A model generated the notes under the pieces. That model was not told the DNA's origin. It saw only the letters and a program-made list of their open reading frames with translations, and made no database searches. DNA of 64,000 nucleotides, taken from assembly GCA_013398295.1 (NCBI GenBank), contig VZSF01000015.1, positions 232,425-296,424 on the forward strand, read 5' to 3'. The position numbers and the translations under genes are program-made. The stretch is from Chionis minor (taxonomy: Eukaryota; Chordata; Aves; Charadriiformes; Chionididae). Positions 1-64,000 of this stretch are shown here, piece after piece; position 1 is the first letter of the stretch; each line of letters opens with the position of its first letter.

Positions 1-3000
1 CGCATCTAAGGTTTCATTCTTCCTATCTGAAAAAGAATGTAATACAATTCAGAAACATATTGAAAAGGTGGCAACGGTAGCCGGACATATATAGAAACAT
101 TCCTATAAGGAACACAGACTAGGATTCTTTGGTTTAGAATAAGAAGCAATAAAAGGGCATACAAGAAAAGTCTATGAAACTGTAAAAGCTATGCATAAGG
201 TGAAAAGGAAGCTCTCACTGATGGTCTCATACACAGTAAAACTAGAAGATACTCAGTGTAACTATCAAGTAGCACACCTAGGACAAACACAAAGTAGTAT
301 TTTAAGAGAGATGTCAATGGCACAGTGGTCCAGAAAGAACCTCTGATTTAGGAAGTCCCTCAACCACCGATTACCCAAAGTAGGAAACAGACGCCTGATG
401 GGAATGGGAAAGGGAAACAAGAAAAAAAAATGTAAAATTCACCACACTCCCTGTGCCTTACCCTCTCTGAGCAGCCATAGCCAGAGAGATTGAGCATATC
501 ATGTAGTTATATTAACTTTGATTAAAAGTAATTGATACGTCATTTCACAAAGGCTGTTTGGTGATGGGTTACCACTGGCATACACAAATGGTACATGCAG
601 AAAAATGTCAGAATTCCTGAGAGAATCCGAAATGATCACAAGGGACTACAGCTCCCAGCAAAACGGGAGCAGGAGCAAAAGAGTGAGAGAATTTAACCTA
701 AGAGGCAGCCACTGCCTCCATGTTCAAGACCTCAGGAAATTATCTTAACAGATCCAGAGAGATCAGAGGAACAGCTAAGCCATTAAAAAAAATGTACTGA
801 ATTTTCAGATATTAAACCGTTCAGGAGAGTAAATAATTGAGTGTGTCTATAAGATACATGCAATGTTTGCAAGCAATGATTAAACATTAATCTTAAATTT
901 AACACGTTAATTTTCTATCTTGACATCACCACATGTATGAAAACAGAGATGCTTGTACAACCATGGAGACTCAGCAGTCTATGCTGAGTTTATGATTATT
1001 CTACTAGTTAATCAGAGAGATGACAGTATTTCCCTATAACTGTTTATAATGTAGGGTTATAAGAAGTATATAAGAATCTCTAATGAAACACAATCCAGTA
1101 ATCTTTCAACACCAGAAATGTAAAGCTGCTGGCACTGAAGTATTAATTCTCAAAGAGGTTGTGTAAAAAACACTGAATCTGTGCAACAGCTTGGCAGCAA
1201 AAGAAGTGAGGACCTGAAGGCAGCAAGTATTATTCATGCAAAAATAGAACAAACACTGGCATTTCAATATTGGATCAGTATCCCCTCCCCCTTTATTTAA
1301 ATATCCACAGGCAAGACAAAATGTAATGTTTTGGCTATAACCACTTTTCCCCAGACATCAGTTTTTCTTGCTCATGTATAATAAAAAAGACCCTTAAAAC
1401 AGACAGCAATATTAACAGGCCAAGCTTCAATGTAAGAATTTTATTGGTAGAAGCAGTGAATGATACTGGAAATAACTTATTAGAAAACATTAATTGAGAA
1501 AGTGACATTTTAGTAAACATAATACAGCTTTGGTCATTAGATTCTTACATTAGATCCTGTATTACGTTAAAAATCTCTTCTCTCATTTTTTTTGTTAAAA
1601 CGTACCAACTCTACTTCTACATACTTCTATCCATATCCAAGATCTGGTTAGTACACCATAAGAATGTACAAAGGACTGTTCCTGTCTGTCATAAGAAGGC
1701 TCACCATGCCTGTGATTCCCATCCTTAAACAGACAAACAAAACTAAAGTTCATAACTGAGTTAAAATGAGGATTGCGCATAGGCGTAGTGTTTTGCCTTC
1801 ACAGATGCCTTGAAAGACCGAGGACAAAACTTTGTAAGAAACAATGCAAAAAAAAATTTGAATCTATGACTGGAAATAAGTGACAAGCTCATATGGAAAG
1901 CAGAATGAGTATTACTCATCAAATGCCAAATCTTCAACAGAAATCACAATACGATGATACTTCTCAGTATGTGCTTGCAACTTGTCTGTCATCTGTTGTC
2001 CACTGACTCCAATTCCAAACTCCTCCCAGGCCATGGCTGGGAAGCCCTAGCCACGCCAAACCATCCCTGACAACAGCCCTCAGCAGCCCTCCAGAGCATC
2101 CTTTGCACATCCGACACACATTGTCTTCTGAGCCCATCACATTTTTTGCTATAATGCCTTATCATCATTCTTTAACTAAAATGATATCTAATGAAAATGA
2201 TTTTATGAATAAGCTGCAAACCAGTCATCCTGATTTTTAGATTGCAGTTGGATAATCCTTATCTGAAAGTGCAGGTCTTCCACAAATTTTCTTTTGAACT
2301 TTAAGTGACAAGTTACCTGTTGCCATTCACCTATATCAATGGCTCCATAGCAGTTGCTTGTATGCTTTTAAGGATGTGTTTAAAGGTTTTTACTGCTTTC
2401 TGATCCTTTGGCAATGGCTAACTCTACAGGGCAGGCTAGCTCCAAGGATGACCCTTTTCGCCTGTAACTACAGAATTAGTGTAAATTCCACGAAAGAGAA
2501 ATATGTGGTAGATCTAAAACCAAAACAAGACAAAAATCTGATCTTTGAATATTTCCAATGCTTGGGTCTATAACTAATTATTTGCTCGGAGTCACACTGT
2601 CAAAATATGTCAACACAAATGATTTACCCCTAATTTAAATGTGAGTTTCTCTTGAGCTTTACAGATACGGGCTCTTTGGCTTTGGTTAAAAGTACCCCAC
2701 ATCACAGCAGCCTATGAAATTACTTTTTGCAGGCCACACAGATTCCACAGTTGTCTAGTGAAGTGGGAAAAATAATGCATAATTCAACTACATCAAATAA
2801 ATATTTTTTTTCGTACTGGAAGGTATTTAAGTATGTGCTTGGCTTGACGGATAAGAGCACACTTAAAAGGATAGGGGTCAAGACCATCTCAAATACTTAA
2901 ACTTCTGAAATAACTAGTATCTTGCCGAGTCAGATGCAAATTGGACAGATAGTGCAGTGTGCCATCAGAAACGAAAGAAGACAGGAAAATAAGTGGTCTT

Positions 3001-3565
3001 AATAGCTCTTAGATGCTTGCATAAGCTCATACATGTAGATTTTCTTTGTACATTGTACATGTCCACCTAATTCTCTTTAATGACTTTGTTAATATAATTC
3101 TGATTGGTGAATTAAGAGAATGTTTCTAACCTTTGAACAAATTTTACCTTTAAGTCTAAAATAAGCAAGTGTACTTTATGAATATCACGCTTTTGTATAG
3201 CATGTTATTTAGCTTAATAACCTGGGACATAATCTAAGAATTCAATGCAAAAATCATTGCACTCATTAAAGATATATAGGAAATAAACATTTTGACAACA
3301 TATATTTTGCACTCATCATTTGTTTTTTATCCAACCTTACGTGTTGGGGCAGCGAGCTAGAAACTGTTACTTAAACTGGAATTTGTGCCAGGAATCTAAT
3401 TCACAACTTCTGAGTCAGCTCTCCCACCCTCGCTGGATCTTCAAGCCTCAAAGTAACATAGTGTGCACTTACTCTAATTAACTGCTTTTCTAGCGGCTGT
3501 GGATTTCAAAAAACAAAGCCACAAAGCACTTTCTTTTAGTACAGAGAAGGATATCTAGAGATTAC
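1..3565 (-). other. PARD3B: PARD3B intron, partial (downstream of last visible exon)
   Basis: AT-rich intronic DNA with no exon of the family recognised on either strand. The only compositionally distinct part is a GC-richer patch around 1910-2130, which holds a 40-codon minus-strand ORF described separately. No long repeat was recognised. The intron continues past position 1. Confidence 0.75.
1912..2034 (-). other. 40-codon ORF of unknown status in a GC-richer patch
   Basis: Minus-strand ORF with a good start context (gccATGg) and a TAA stop. It starts MAWEEFGIGVSGQQMTDKLQ and ends VISVEDLAFDE. I do not recognise it. An upstream in-frame TAG lies four codons before the ATG. It could be chance, part of an old retroposed sequence or an LTR remnant. 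Confidence 0.2.
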
Positions 3566-54895
<51,330 letters not shown>

Positions 54896-57312
54896 CTGTT
54901 GAGAAATTTCAAAGCACATTTTGAATCTACGTACATATTGATGCATATAGAACAATGGCTGTATTTATATTTTTGAGTGAATATTTGGAAGAGAAAACAA
55001 ATCATAAGTAACATCATTTCACTGACAGTGAGGACTGAAAGACCCATTCTGCATGTGTTGTACACAACACAGCATCCTGAGAAACAGGAAGGTATCTAAA
55101 GTCCTGCTCCTCACACCAGAGTCACACCATGCTTCCACTGGAGAAGTCTGTGGTACTGATTCCTTGTCTGCCTATTGAACCCAAATGTCACCCTCTCCCA
55201 TCCCGAGTCACCTCCTTCCTCAAAATGAATTCCACAGACCTTGGATAAACCCAATGACTTTTTTCTTAGTAGCATTTATCTGGTAAAGACATATATTTAG
55301 AGTAACTTCACAGAGAAAGAAATTACATAACCATTTGGCCAGACGCAAAAATACAGTGCACACAGGGACTTGACATTAATGCTGAAGCTCTTGAAAACTA
55401 TTATTTAACTTCCTTTTTCTGATCCTTAGACTCTTAATGTTTGCATTTTTTCCATACTGGGAGAGGGAAAGAGGTACCAATGAGATAAGTCCGCTGTCAG
55501 CAGGTGATATATTAGCTTTAATGTACTGTACTGTGTTGCAACCCTTATGGCAATAATGTAAACAGAGCAAAATCCGTAACAAAGACCTTCTTTGGAGAGG
55601 TCACTTCTGCCAGCTCTGCAACAGGAATATATAGCTGGAAGACATAAATCTTCAGCTGTCAACACACTAAGAGAATTTAATTCAGAGCTTGATCTTAACT
55701 AGATAAAGCCTAAAGTTAATCATTATTTTTTTGTTGTTGCAGTGCTATGGTTTTCCAGTGTATATACGAGCCATATTAAGTTGTCTCAACGCAAAAGGTA
55801 GCAATGTTATAAATTAATTCCAAAGAACAAAGCCAACTAGATAGGTAATTTAATTTTCAATAAAAGCTCTACACTGTATATTAAAACTTCCAATTTCACT
55901 CAAAAGATAGCTCAGAAAGATGGCTTTAAAGGCTTGGTGTTTTCAGTCCCTCAAAAATTTGTAGAATTTATTTTCAGTAGGTTGCTTTGCATTTTGAAAA
56001 AGAATCATGACCAGCCCTGCAAGCAAACCTTTGGAATATAAATCAAGCTGGATCCCCTTTTGGTTCACACACTGCTTTGGAACCTAGAATATTGGTAGCA
56101 ATTCTCGTTGTGTGTTAATCAGAGCACAAGCCAACAGACTTGGCTTCCACTGCAAGACCAATATAGCTCACTGAATGCGAACGTCTGTCACTAATGGAAG
56201 AACTATTTTAAAAAACGTGTATTGAGTATGTGCCATCTCTTCCCATCGCTTTTCACAGTGGAACCACATGTCAAGGAGTGGTTCTTGTTATATAAAGCAT
56301 ATTCCATACTAACTTCATAAATCAGGAACTCAGCCTCAAGCAGTGTGTTAGCAACAGAAATCTGACACACAGCCTTCGTATGTTGACTTCATTTTGAAAA
56401 AAGAAAGCACCTTGGTAGCAACAGATGCCAGAAGCAGACAAACCTCTAAACAATAATGGTCCTAACAAAGCGCACCTCCTTTAGCTCACCACTAAAACCA
56501 GTAGTGCTACAAAGGCTCTTCCTTTTGGAAGGTTGAAAATAGACAAGCCATGAGGAGACCGGGGGTTGTGAATTAACAGGACTTTATTTTCTTCCAGATA
56601 CGGGCTACAAACACAGTGCTGCTCAGGGCGTAACAGATAACTTGCTACTCATGCCTCGGAACTGCTTTGCTATTTAAAGCCTCCCTTACAGTCCATACAA
56701 GTTTGCATAAGCTATGTTATTTCTCTATTTCTGAGCTTTTGGTTACTGTAGTGAGGTTACGTCCATACTCGTCCTCCATCTCCACCGCCCTGGGTAACAG
56801 ATTTCACAGTAATCACAAATACTGATGTTCAGAACACAACCTCATCTCATGTTTCTGTTGACTGATTGACAGGTTTTAAACCACAAGGAACCATTCTTTA
56901 ATCAGCTAGTCTAATCTCATACAGGGAATTAGGTTTATTTAGTGACAGCACAACGTTGGTAAGGGCACAGTTACACTCCAAGATAAGAGTTTCTTACAAG
57001 AAGACAGCAACCAACAGCTTTCTTTTGTGCTAAAGATCAGACCAGCAGAAAGTGTCTTGAAGCTGGGTAACAGGGTTATTATATATATTAAGGGTATCAG
57101 GCCTTCAGTAGAGGTCTTCAAAAACAGATTCAGAAACATGTCACAAATGTTTCAAGACATGTTCATTCCTGTGACAGAAAATAATGGTCCAGCCTTGTTA
57201 GGTGCCTGACAGCCCCACATTTTCATCACTCCACGAGATAAAACTTCTGTGAGGAATTGGAGAATGAAATTTGGAGCCTGTAACTGCAATTACAGCACTG
57301 CTTGCTGCTGCA

Positions 57313-57328
57313 TTTTTTTTTTTTTTTN
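57313..57328. other. poly-T ending in single N
   Basis: Fifteen T followed by one N (57328). Same appearance as 10817 and 47162: a gap mark at a homopolymer. Confidence 0.9.
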
Positions 57329-60300
57329 GATAAAAGCTCCTAAAGGAAAGTTACTCTGTCCCGAGCTGGACAGAAGCAGGGACTTCAGAAATGCCACAGA
57401 GGGAAGTTCAGTGTCACAGCCTTCATCCTGCACACTACTGCCTGTCTTGATTTGAAGGCATATAATGCTCATACATATCACAGATTATCACATGCTCAAG
57501 TCAGTAAACACAAAGCCAGATATATTTAAAGTCTTAACTGATGAAGGAAACATGAACCATAACACTGAAATTATAACTGAGCCCTCTGAGAATGACATTA
57601 GAGCTCCAGTCACGTAACAATCACTACAAATGGACAAATTCCTTTCATACTTGAGCATTTCATTAAAAGCACAGTAAATTTAAACAGACCATCTCCTGCT
57701 CAACTAGCAGAATAGCAAACCAACAATGCACAAGTAAAGACACTAGTAGAAGACAATGATCCAATACACACAAAAATTCTCAATCTCTTGCTCATATTTT
57801 AAAGACTGATTGTCAGTTTTTCAATAGTAGCAGGATTAATGACACTGACTGCCAAAACTTGACTCAAATTCAGCTGACAGTGTAATAGATTTACAGTGAC
57901 AGTGAGAGAACTGCAGTTTTCACTTAGGAAATAGGAATAAAATGCAAAATAGTAAAAACAAAAGGCAAGAAAGCATACGTATCTAAGAACAGTGGAAGTT
58001 TTTAAATTTACTTACATAGGGATATTTTGAATTAGGCAATGCAAAAACCATGTTCTTCAAATTAGGATTGAAGCAGAAGAGAGGGATCCTAAAAAATAAT
58101 AGCCCTCTGCAAATAACCGTAACCCAAATGCTTGAGAGTCTCACATTCATTATGTGACAGCTCTCAAATTAGGTAAACATGTATGTGCAACAGTAGGAGT
58201 GACAGAGTAACATTTTCTACTCTGTGAATATGCACAGTCTTCTCAATTCAACAGGCAGCACGGACATATATTAGCCCCAACAACAAATATGCTGGAATCA
58301 GTCATAAGTCTTATTGAGGTTAGGGAGTATGATAAACTCTCATTTTATTTTCTTTCATTTTTGAAAATGCTCCTTTCATAAAAAACACAAAACATCCGGG
58401 GAAAAAAGCAATGGTGGCACTTTTGCACAGAGACATGAAAGTATCAGATTCTAGCTTAAAAAAAAAAAAAAGAAAAAAGTAGTAGAGACAGAATTGACTG
58501 AAAACAGTCAAAACAACTGCTTTTATTTCAAACAAAGGGTGCAGCCCTGAGCAGCTAACAGAACAGACGGCTGCCCTGACAGCCAGGCTACCAACCAGCC
58601 CCATTGCTCTGTTCTCCCACTATCAATGCAACCCAGAAAGCCTGGATGTTCCTATTTTTAAAAAAAAAAAACTTCACCAAAGCTGTGTTCTAACTAAACT
58701 CTGATTATAGTGTAGATTTGTATTACATTCTAGCTGAGAAGAAATATTTTGTTGAGGTGGTTCTACAGCAAAATTTCACACATTCACCCGAGACTGGACT
58801 ATACCACCTAGCCCAGTAAGACAGCTTTAAAAGTATTCATGGTCCACCAGTGGCCATAAAAAGGCTGTAAATCACCTCAATTCTCCCTGATGGGCTCAGA
58901 ATACTCTTCTTAAGACAAGAAGTAAGTTTGCAGGTAGTATAAATTTGCAAATATATCACTTTTAGAAAAGCTACATTGCCAAGAACATCCTCTTCTACTT
59001 GGAAAAAAATAACCTTATTAAACAATGACTAACATGAGATAAATCTCAGAACTAGGTAAATTTAGAGAATAGGAAGTCTATGAAAACAGTTGCAGAAAAT
59101 CTTGAATGCAGGGTATACTTGGAGTATAAAATGATCATCAAACACTAACAATAAACGTGAAGGAAATAAATAAAGACCTATTAAGGATAATACACATGGT
59201 GTCTACTCAAATTAGGACTGAAGCAGCCTGGTATACCCAAAGGAAAAGTATCTTTATCTGAAACTTTCTTTTAATGACAAAGTTAAAAGTGAAAACGTAT
59301 GTCTGAAGTTCCAGTTTACTGTATTGTATTCCCTGAGGGTATCAGCTTTTTAAAACAAAGGAAAGGCATCCAAACTCTAGAGGAGAAGGTCACGGAGCAG
59401 GGTGGCAGGCTGCAGAGCTCGCTCTCCCTACTTAGCCAACAGTAAACCTTCTTCCAAGAAGGTTCAGTGTGAGTTCAGATCCTACCAACATAACAAACAG
59501 TCAGATGCAAGGAAATCTGGGGGTGAAAGGGATGCTTAGTTTACAAATGCAGGAAATGTCTCATCTACTGCTCTCACAACAGACAATTTTAATTACCATA
59601 TTTAAAAATTGAACATTTTTAGCAACACTTTCAGGATCATGTGAGCATTTCTGACAGCCAGAATGAGTTGAAAAAGCCACAGCACTATTTTTAGCTTTAA
59701 AAATCAGCACTTTCATAAATATTCCCAAACCAATTAGTCCATGTTACAAAGTAAAGGTGTTTACCTTTAGTTACAGCAACAAATGCAACACTGCATACAG
59801 AAGACAATCTCCAAGACCGTATAGCTCAAGGAACACACATAAAGGCTCTTTTCTGTTCAGTAATAACATAACCAAGCACAGGTTAAAGTACAATAACCGT
59901 ATTTAAGCAAAGTTATACATATCTTGATGTAACGCCTAAGAGTTAGATACAGGGCTGTTTTGAAGTTCTGTCCAGTTGTGTATGACTGTGCCTCAGAAAG
60001 GCTTCTCCATGGTTTGCTTTGGTCTGTTGGGACAAAATACAAAACTGTGTGTGTATGTGCGTTTCTGAAACAGCTAAGAAACTTCATTTGACCACGACAA
60101 CCAGTGCCTTTCATTACGATACTCCTGCCACCCTTAGACTGTAAAAACAAGAATGCAGTGAACCACAAGTTTTGATTCTTGAAGTTCTTTTGGTTCTTCT
60201 AAAACATTGTAAAAACGTTGTAGACTTAAAATCAGTATCTAGGTCCCCCCATTTGGCCTTAAATCCACAATGGACCTAATTGAGGCTGTGGCCCTAAAAT

Positions 60301-62984
60301 GTTGCTTTAAGAAAACAGTTATTTTACCTTTATTACTTACAGAGTCAGGCTATCTCAAGGCCAGGGAACACACTGACAAGTGAAATACTTAACAAGTTAT
60401 CAGTTAACAGAAACCTGTTCTCAAAATACCTTTGCAGAAGAAAAAATTTTGTAACTGGGGAAAAGCATTAAAATCAGGCTCTGAATAGGTTCAACATTAC
60501 ACATCGTAAAATATCAACTTTCAGTGAGTTACACAAAACTCAAAGTCATTCAAATATTAGATATGAAAACAAAGCTGGTGTCAATATCTGCTTTTCATCT
60601 GCTTAGCTAACCTTTCATTATGAAGCCAATACTAGACTATCACCCTGCCCACATAGCTTTACATAACACCCCAAACCACTTTCTGATCCTGAAATATATT
60701 TAATAATGGTTTGGTATTCCAAAAGCATGCATAACAATGCCTCAAAAGATTTCCAGGTTAATTTTGTTATTTTAACATGTAACTTTCCTTTTTTCTGTCT
60801 AAATAAGCATAGTGAAATATCACACATCCTTTTAAAACCAACCAATAATTGAAAATTGAGTAAGTTGCTTAGAATGGTCTTAAACGTTAAAAAGATGACG
60901 CTGATCAACAGACATGCAAGCTGTCATACTTAAACAAGTGTATTTATAACCACAACTAATTTATCTCAATTAAAAAATTCCTAACCATCTAACATCCCTA
61001 CAGTATAACTATCATCAATACATCAAGAATGGAAACCAATGCAAAGCAAGGTAATAAAATGCTGCTAAACTGAAGGAAAAAATATTAGGGTTTATTACTG
61101 CATATTTCTTACTTTTCCAGCAGTTTGCTTGATATAAATGACTTTGCCTCCATAGAACGTGTTAAGTATTTTTAAACAGCTTACAATACTTCCATTCCAC
61201 TTACCAATTAAACTACATCATCCTCACAACTATTCAGAATGACGTTCATTTGAAATGGATAATTGATGCAATTGTGCAGTATCCACAAATGCAATTAATT
61301 ACTTGCTGAAGATGATTTTTAGGCAGGCAACAAATACGAAAATAAGAATCATACAGCTTCTTTCAATGTTGTCAATTGAAATGTATTCTACTGGACTGGT
61401 AAAAGATATTTTTCAACATAAGAATAGCTGTACATATTCAGATATGTTTAATAATATGAAAGTGGATTCATGTTTAATTAGCACAGCACAAAGAAAAGCC
61501 ATACTATAGTATTACATGACAGTTTCAGGAACCACAACAGCAACATTTTCCCTCTCAGCCACCAATGGATTTCTTGAATACTGTAGTGAGCTGTGGTCCT
61601 GGCCCTTAAAAAGGTATTTTAAACCAAGGGCATAAATAGACACTGTCCTGGGCATCAGTCTGGAGTAAGAAATTACTCCCCCAAACTGTTTGCTAACAGC
61701 TCTCTGCTGAAGGTTACCACCACAGCTGAACTCTACTGGTGGATTACAAACACTGTGGTGGTGTTCAATGCAGAAATCAAGCTGGCTGAAACCTCCCTCC
61801 CCAGCAGGTCCAACTACCCTGGGTGACTTTGCACTGAAGCAGATTAGAAGCTACTGTATCACATGAACAGTTCAACTGAAGTACCCAGAATCACTGTGAA
61901 AAGTGGGAGGGGAACACCTTATGCACACACGTATCTTTTCAAAATTACTGCTTATGCCTTAAGCTCAGTGATCAACAACTTCTGTCAAAAGAATAGGAGG
62001 ACAATTTCTCAATAGTAAACAGGGCTCTCTCGCACCGAGAAGCTAGGGAGAAGAGCACCTCATAGGGTTAAGCATGGGAGGCAATGTCTCCTACCCTCCT
62101 AACTACAACTGCTCCAAAGTCAGCGGGCACCTTCAAGCCCCCACCTTGTACACTGGTAAGACACTGTTAATATCAAACATAGCTCCAAGGGAGAACAGAA
62201 GTCAGCAGGAACCAAAACTAGAGGATCCTCAGTTCTTCAGGGACGTGAGCTACGCCAATCGTTTTCTCACTTTCTCACTTTCTTAACTCCCACTGAATGA
62301 ACTCTCGTGGAAATGTTCAGCCTCTACATGTAAAACACAACTTGCCAATACCAACCCTCAAAATATTCTCCCTAACCCTTCCTGCTCTACCTACTCCCAG
62401 TCTTAACCATTCAAAAAAACCTGAGGAGTGCTCTCTGCATGGAAACAGCAATACTCTTGTTTCTTCAAGTCCTATACAAACAGTAAGTTCTTTATTTTTA
62501 AGAGCAGCAATGATTGGTTTAGGCCTGGAGATCAAAACAGTAGCATATAATTTTGGTCACAACACTCTCCAAGAGTCCTCAGATGAAAAACTTCTCTAAC
62601 ACTGAGCAAAAGAAAAAAAGAAATTCCACTAGTTGTAACAGTAGTGGAGTTCACACCTTTCTTGGCAGCTGTTTTGCATGGGTGAAGGGAAGGAAGAGGT
62701 GCAGCTTGAGTGCCTAAGTACTTCCCTTTGGGAAGGGCTCAGAGGAAAAGAAATCTGGAAAAATTGCCTCAGTTAAAAAGACTCCAGAAGTAGCTTTCCT
62801 GCACATAAAACTCTGGACTTAAGCCCAACATTTTAAGAATTTCCAGGGTGAGGTGTGAGCAATGTCTTTTGCAAAGCAGTAGAAAGGCGCTTTTAAAAGC
62901 TTTGATAGCATATTGATAAATATTTGGATTTAGCACCTCTACTGGCCAAGAACCAATTCCTGAAGTAAAAGGGAATGTTTCAGT

Positions 62985-63080
62985 AGGGAGGGAAAAAAAA
63001 AAAAAAAGAGGGGAAAAAAATCAAAAACCCAACCCAAAACCCAAAAAAACTATAATCCCCCCTGCCAACACCAACAAAAA
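62985..63080. repeat. A-rich to A/C-rich low-complexity tract
   Basis: A run of A, then gaggggaaaaaaatc, then repeated cccaa/ccaaaa units. Similar in make-up to the tract at 45284-45367. Confidence 0.7.
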
Positions 63081-64000
63081 CCTACAGAAAACATAAGTAA
63101 TACAGTAAGCGTTCACAGCTTTTAGGAGCTGTCAATATTGGAATAATTACCGAAAGGATGAAGTTATTGGCCGGCAATATGATCATCGGCACCTTTAAAA
63201 CAGAGGATACACCTTCTCCCCCATTTATCACACTGGTTTTTCAATCTACCGTCACCAGGTAGGCATTCAAACATACATATGCCACTGAATGCTTCTAGAG
63301 GCGTTTTCATGATGGAAAACACATTAGGATTCTGTAAGGCGTACAGAATTTTAGAAACAAACCAGTATTATTTACATCTCAGCAAGATTATTAATTTGAG
63401 CTCGACCATACTAAGAGCTTTTAAAAAAGATTCTGGCTGACCTGAAGCACGGAAACTCTTGTGCCTAGGTGTTAGAGGTCACATAGATAAATCCTGAAAT
63501 TCTGCTAGGATTTTAATATTCATGTTTTATTTGCCTTTTAGTGTTTTAATTATATTTTAAGGACTGTTGCTAAATTTACTGTCCAGAAATCCATGGGTGT
63601 TCTTTGTTTACAGAGAACATTTCCCGGTGCTCTCTCTCAACAATGAAAGGCAGTGAAGAAGCAGGTATTTCCAAGCTAAAACTTCTGATTTCTTCTGTAT
63701 CATCCACTTGAAGACAAAAATCTGTGTTCAAAGAGAGTGCACAAACTTTGGACATTTGAATTACGATATAAATTATTTGTAAGCATTCCCGTGGCAACAA
63801 GCATCATTTAAAAACTGCACTATCATTAGCTCTTCAAATGCACACCAATCCTTTCTCTTGGTTGGAAACTGCCATTGGGCAATTAATAGTGCAAAAATAG
63901 GGAAGAAATCCATATTTCTACAAGAAAATCCACCGAATCTCTCAGACCAAGAGAACATCAGCATTACCTTCCCTAGCTTGACTCACTTTTTTAAGTCTCC

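Larger units (their letters stand above)
54896..64000 (-). other. PARD3B: PARD3B intron, partial (5' side of window)
   Basis: 9.1 kb of AT-rich intron running past the window edge. Contains an N in poly-T (57328), A runs (58457-58470, 62993-63006) and an A/C-rich low-complexity patch (63005-63080). I searched by eye for the preceding PARD3B exon and found none that fits. Confidence 0.75.

Noticed and set aside
63120..63260. Possible further upstream PARD3B exon ending at a cggtaatt donor
   Set aside because: Two of three frames contain stops, and the open one gives a short peptide without convincing likeness to the expected N-terminal linker.
63576..63800. Minus-strand ORF of 74 codons with a protein-like C-terminal part
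   Set aside because: No recognised family, no splice-site context linking it to PARD3B, and length within chance for AT-rich intron.

Overview
The window is a stretch of bird (avian) nuclear DNA. It is AT-rich, almost entirely intronic, and carries two long chicken-repeat-1 (CR1) LINEs, one of which keeps the CR1-type 3' octamer repeat (ATTCTATG)x2. The only cellular gene I can support is on the minus strand: PARD3B, the Par-3-like cell-polarity scaffold. Nine consecutive coding exons are present, read from high to low coordinates: 54895-54804, 45744-45658, 42118-41993, 33010-32652, 28202-28063, 27298-27170, 13715-13530, 7237-7067 and 3695-3566. All junction phases agree. The exons total 1420 bp, or 473 codons plus one base. 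They cover the linker before PDZ1, PDZ1, the PDZ1-PDZ2 linker, PDZ2, PDZ3 and the start of the tail after PDZ3. The 5' part of the gene (promoter, N-terminal oligomerisation domain) lies beyond 64000. The 3' part (aPKC-binding region, C-terminus, UTR) lies beyond position 1.

Layout by region: 1-3565 is a partial downstream intron. 3566-7237 holds two exons around PDZ3 and its tail. 7238-27169 is two long introns around the first PDZ3 exon. 27170-28202 holds the two PDZ2 exons. 28203-32651 is an intron with CR1 copy 1 (29358-32121). 32652-33010 is the large linker exon. 33011-41992 is an intron with CR1 copy 2 and a perfect 1958-bp direct duplication joined by a single N. 41993-45744 holds the two PDZ1 exons. 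45745-64000 is intron with one short linker exon at 54804-54895.

The duplication is the main practical observation. 33011-34968 equals 34970-36927 base for base as far as I compared, and the two copies meet at one N (34969). The other three Ns sit in homopolymers and look like gap marks. This is what an unmerged overlap between two contig ends looks like, so the real genome probably has one copy and about 1959 fewer bases.

No RNA gene, CRISPR array, intact mobile element or novel gene system was found. Remaining observations are ancient SINE-like remnants, a CpG-rich block inside an intron, a diverged repeat pair flanking an exon, and several short structure-prone DNA motifs. PARD3B similarity is judged from memory of the family, not from a search.
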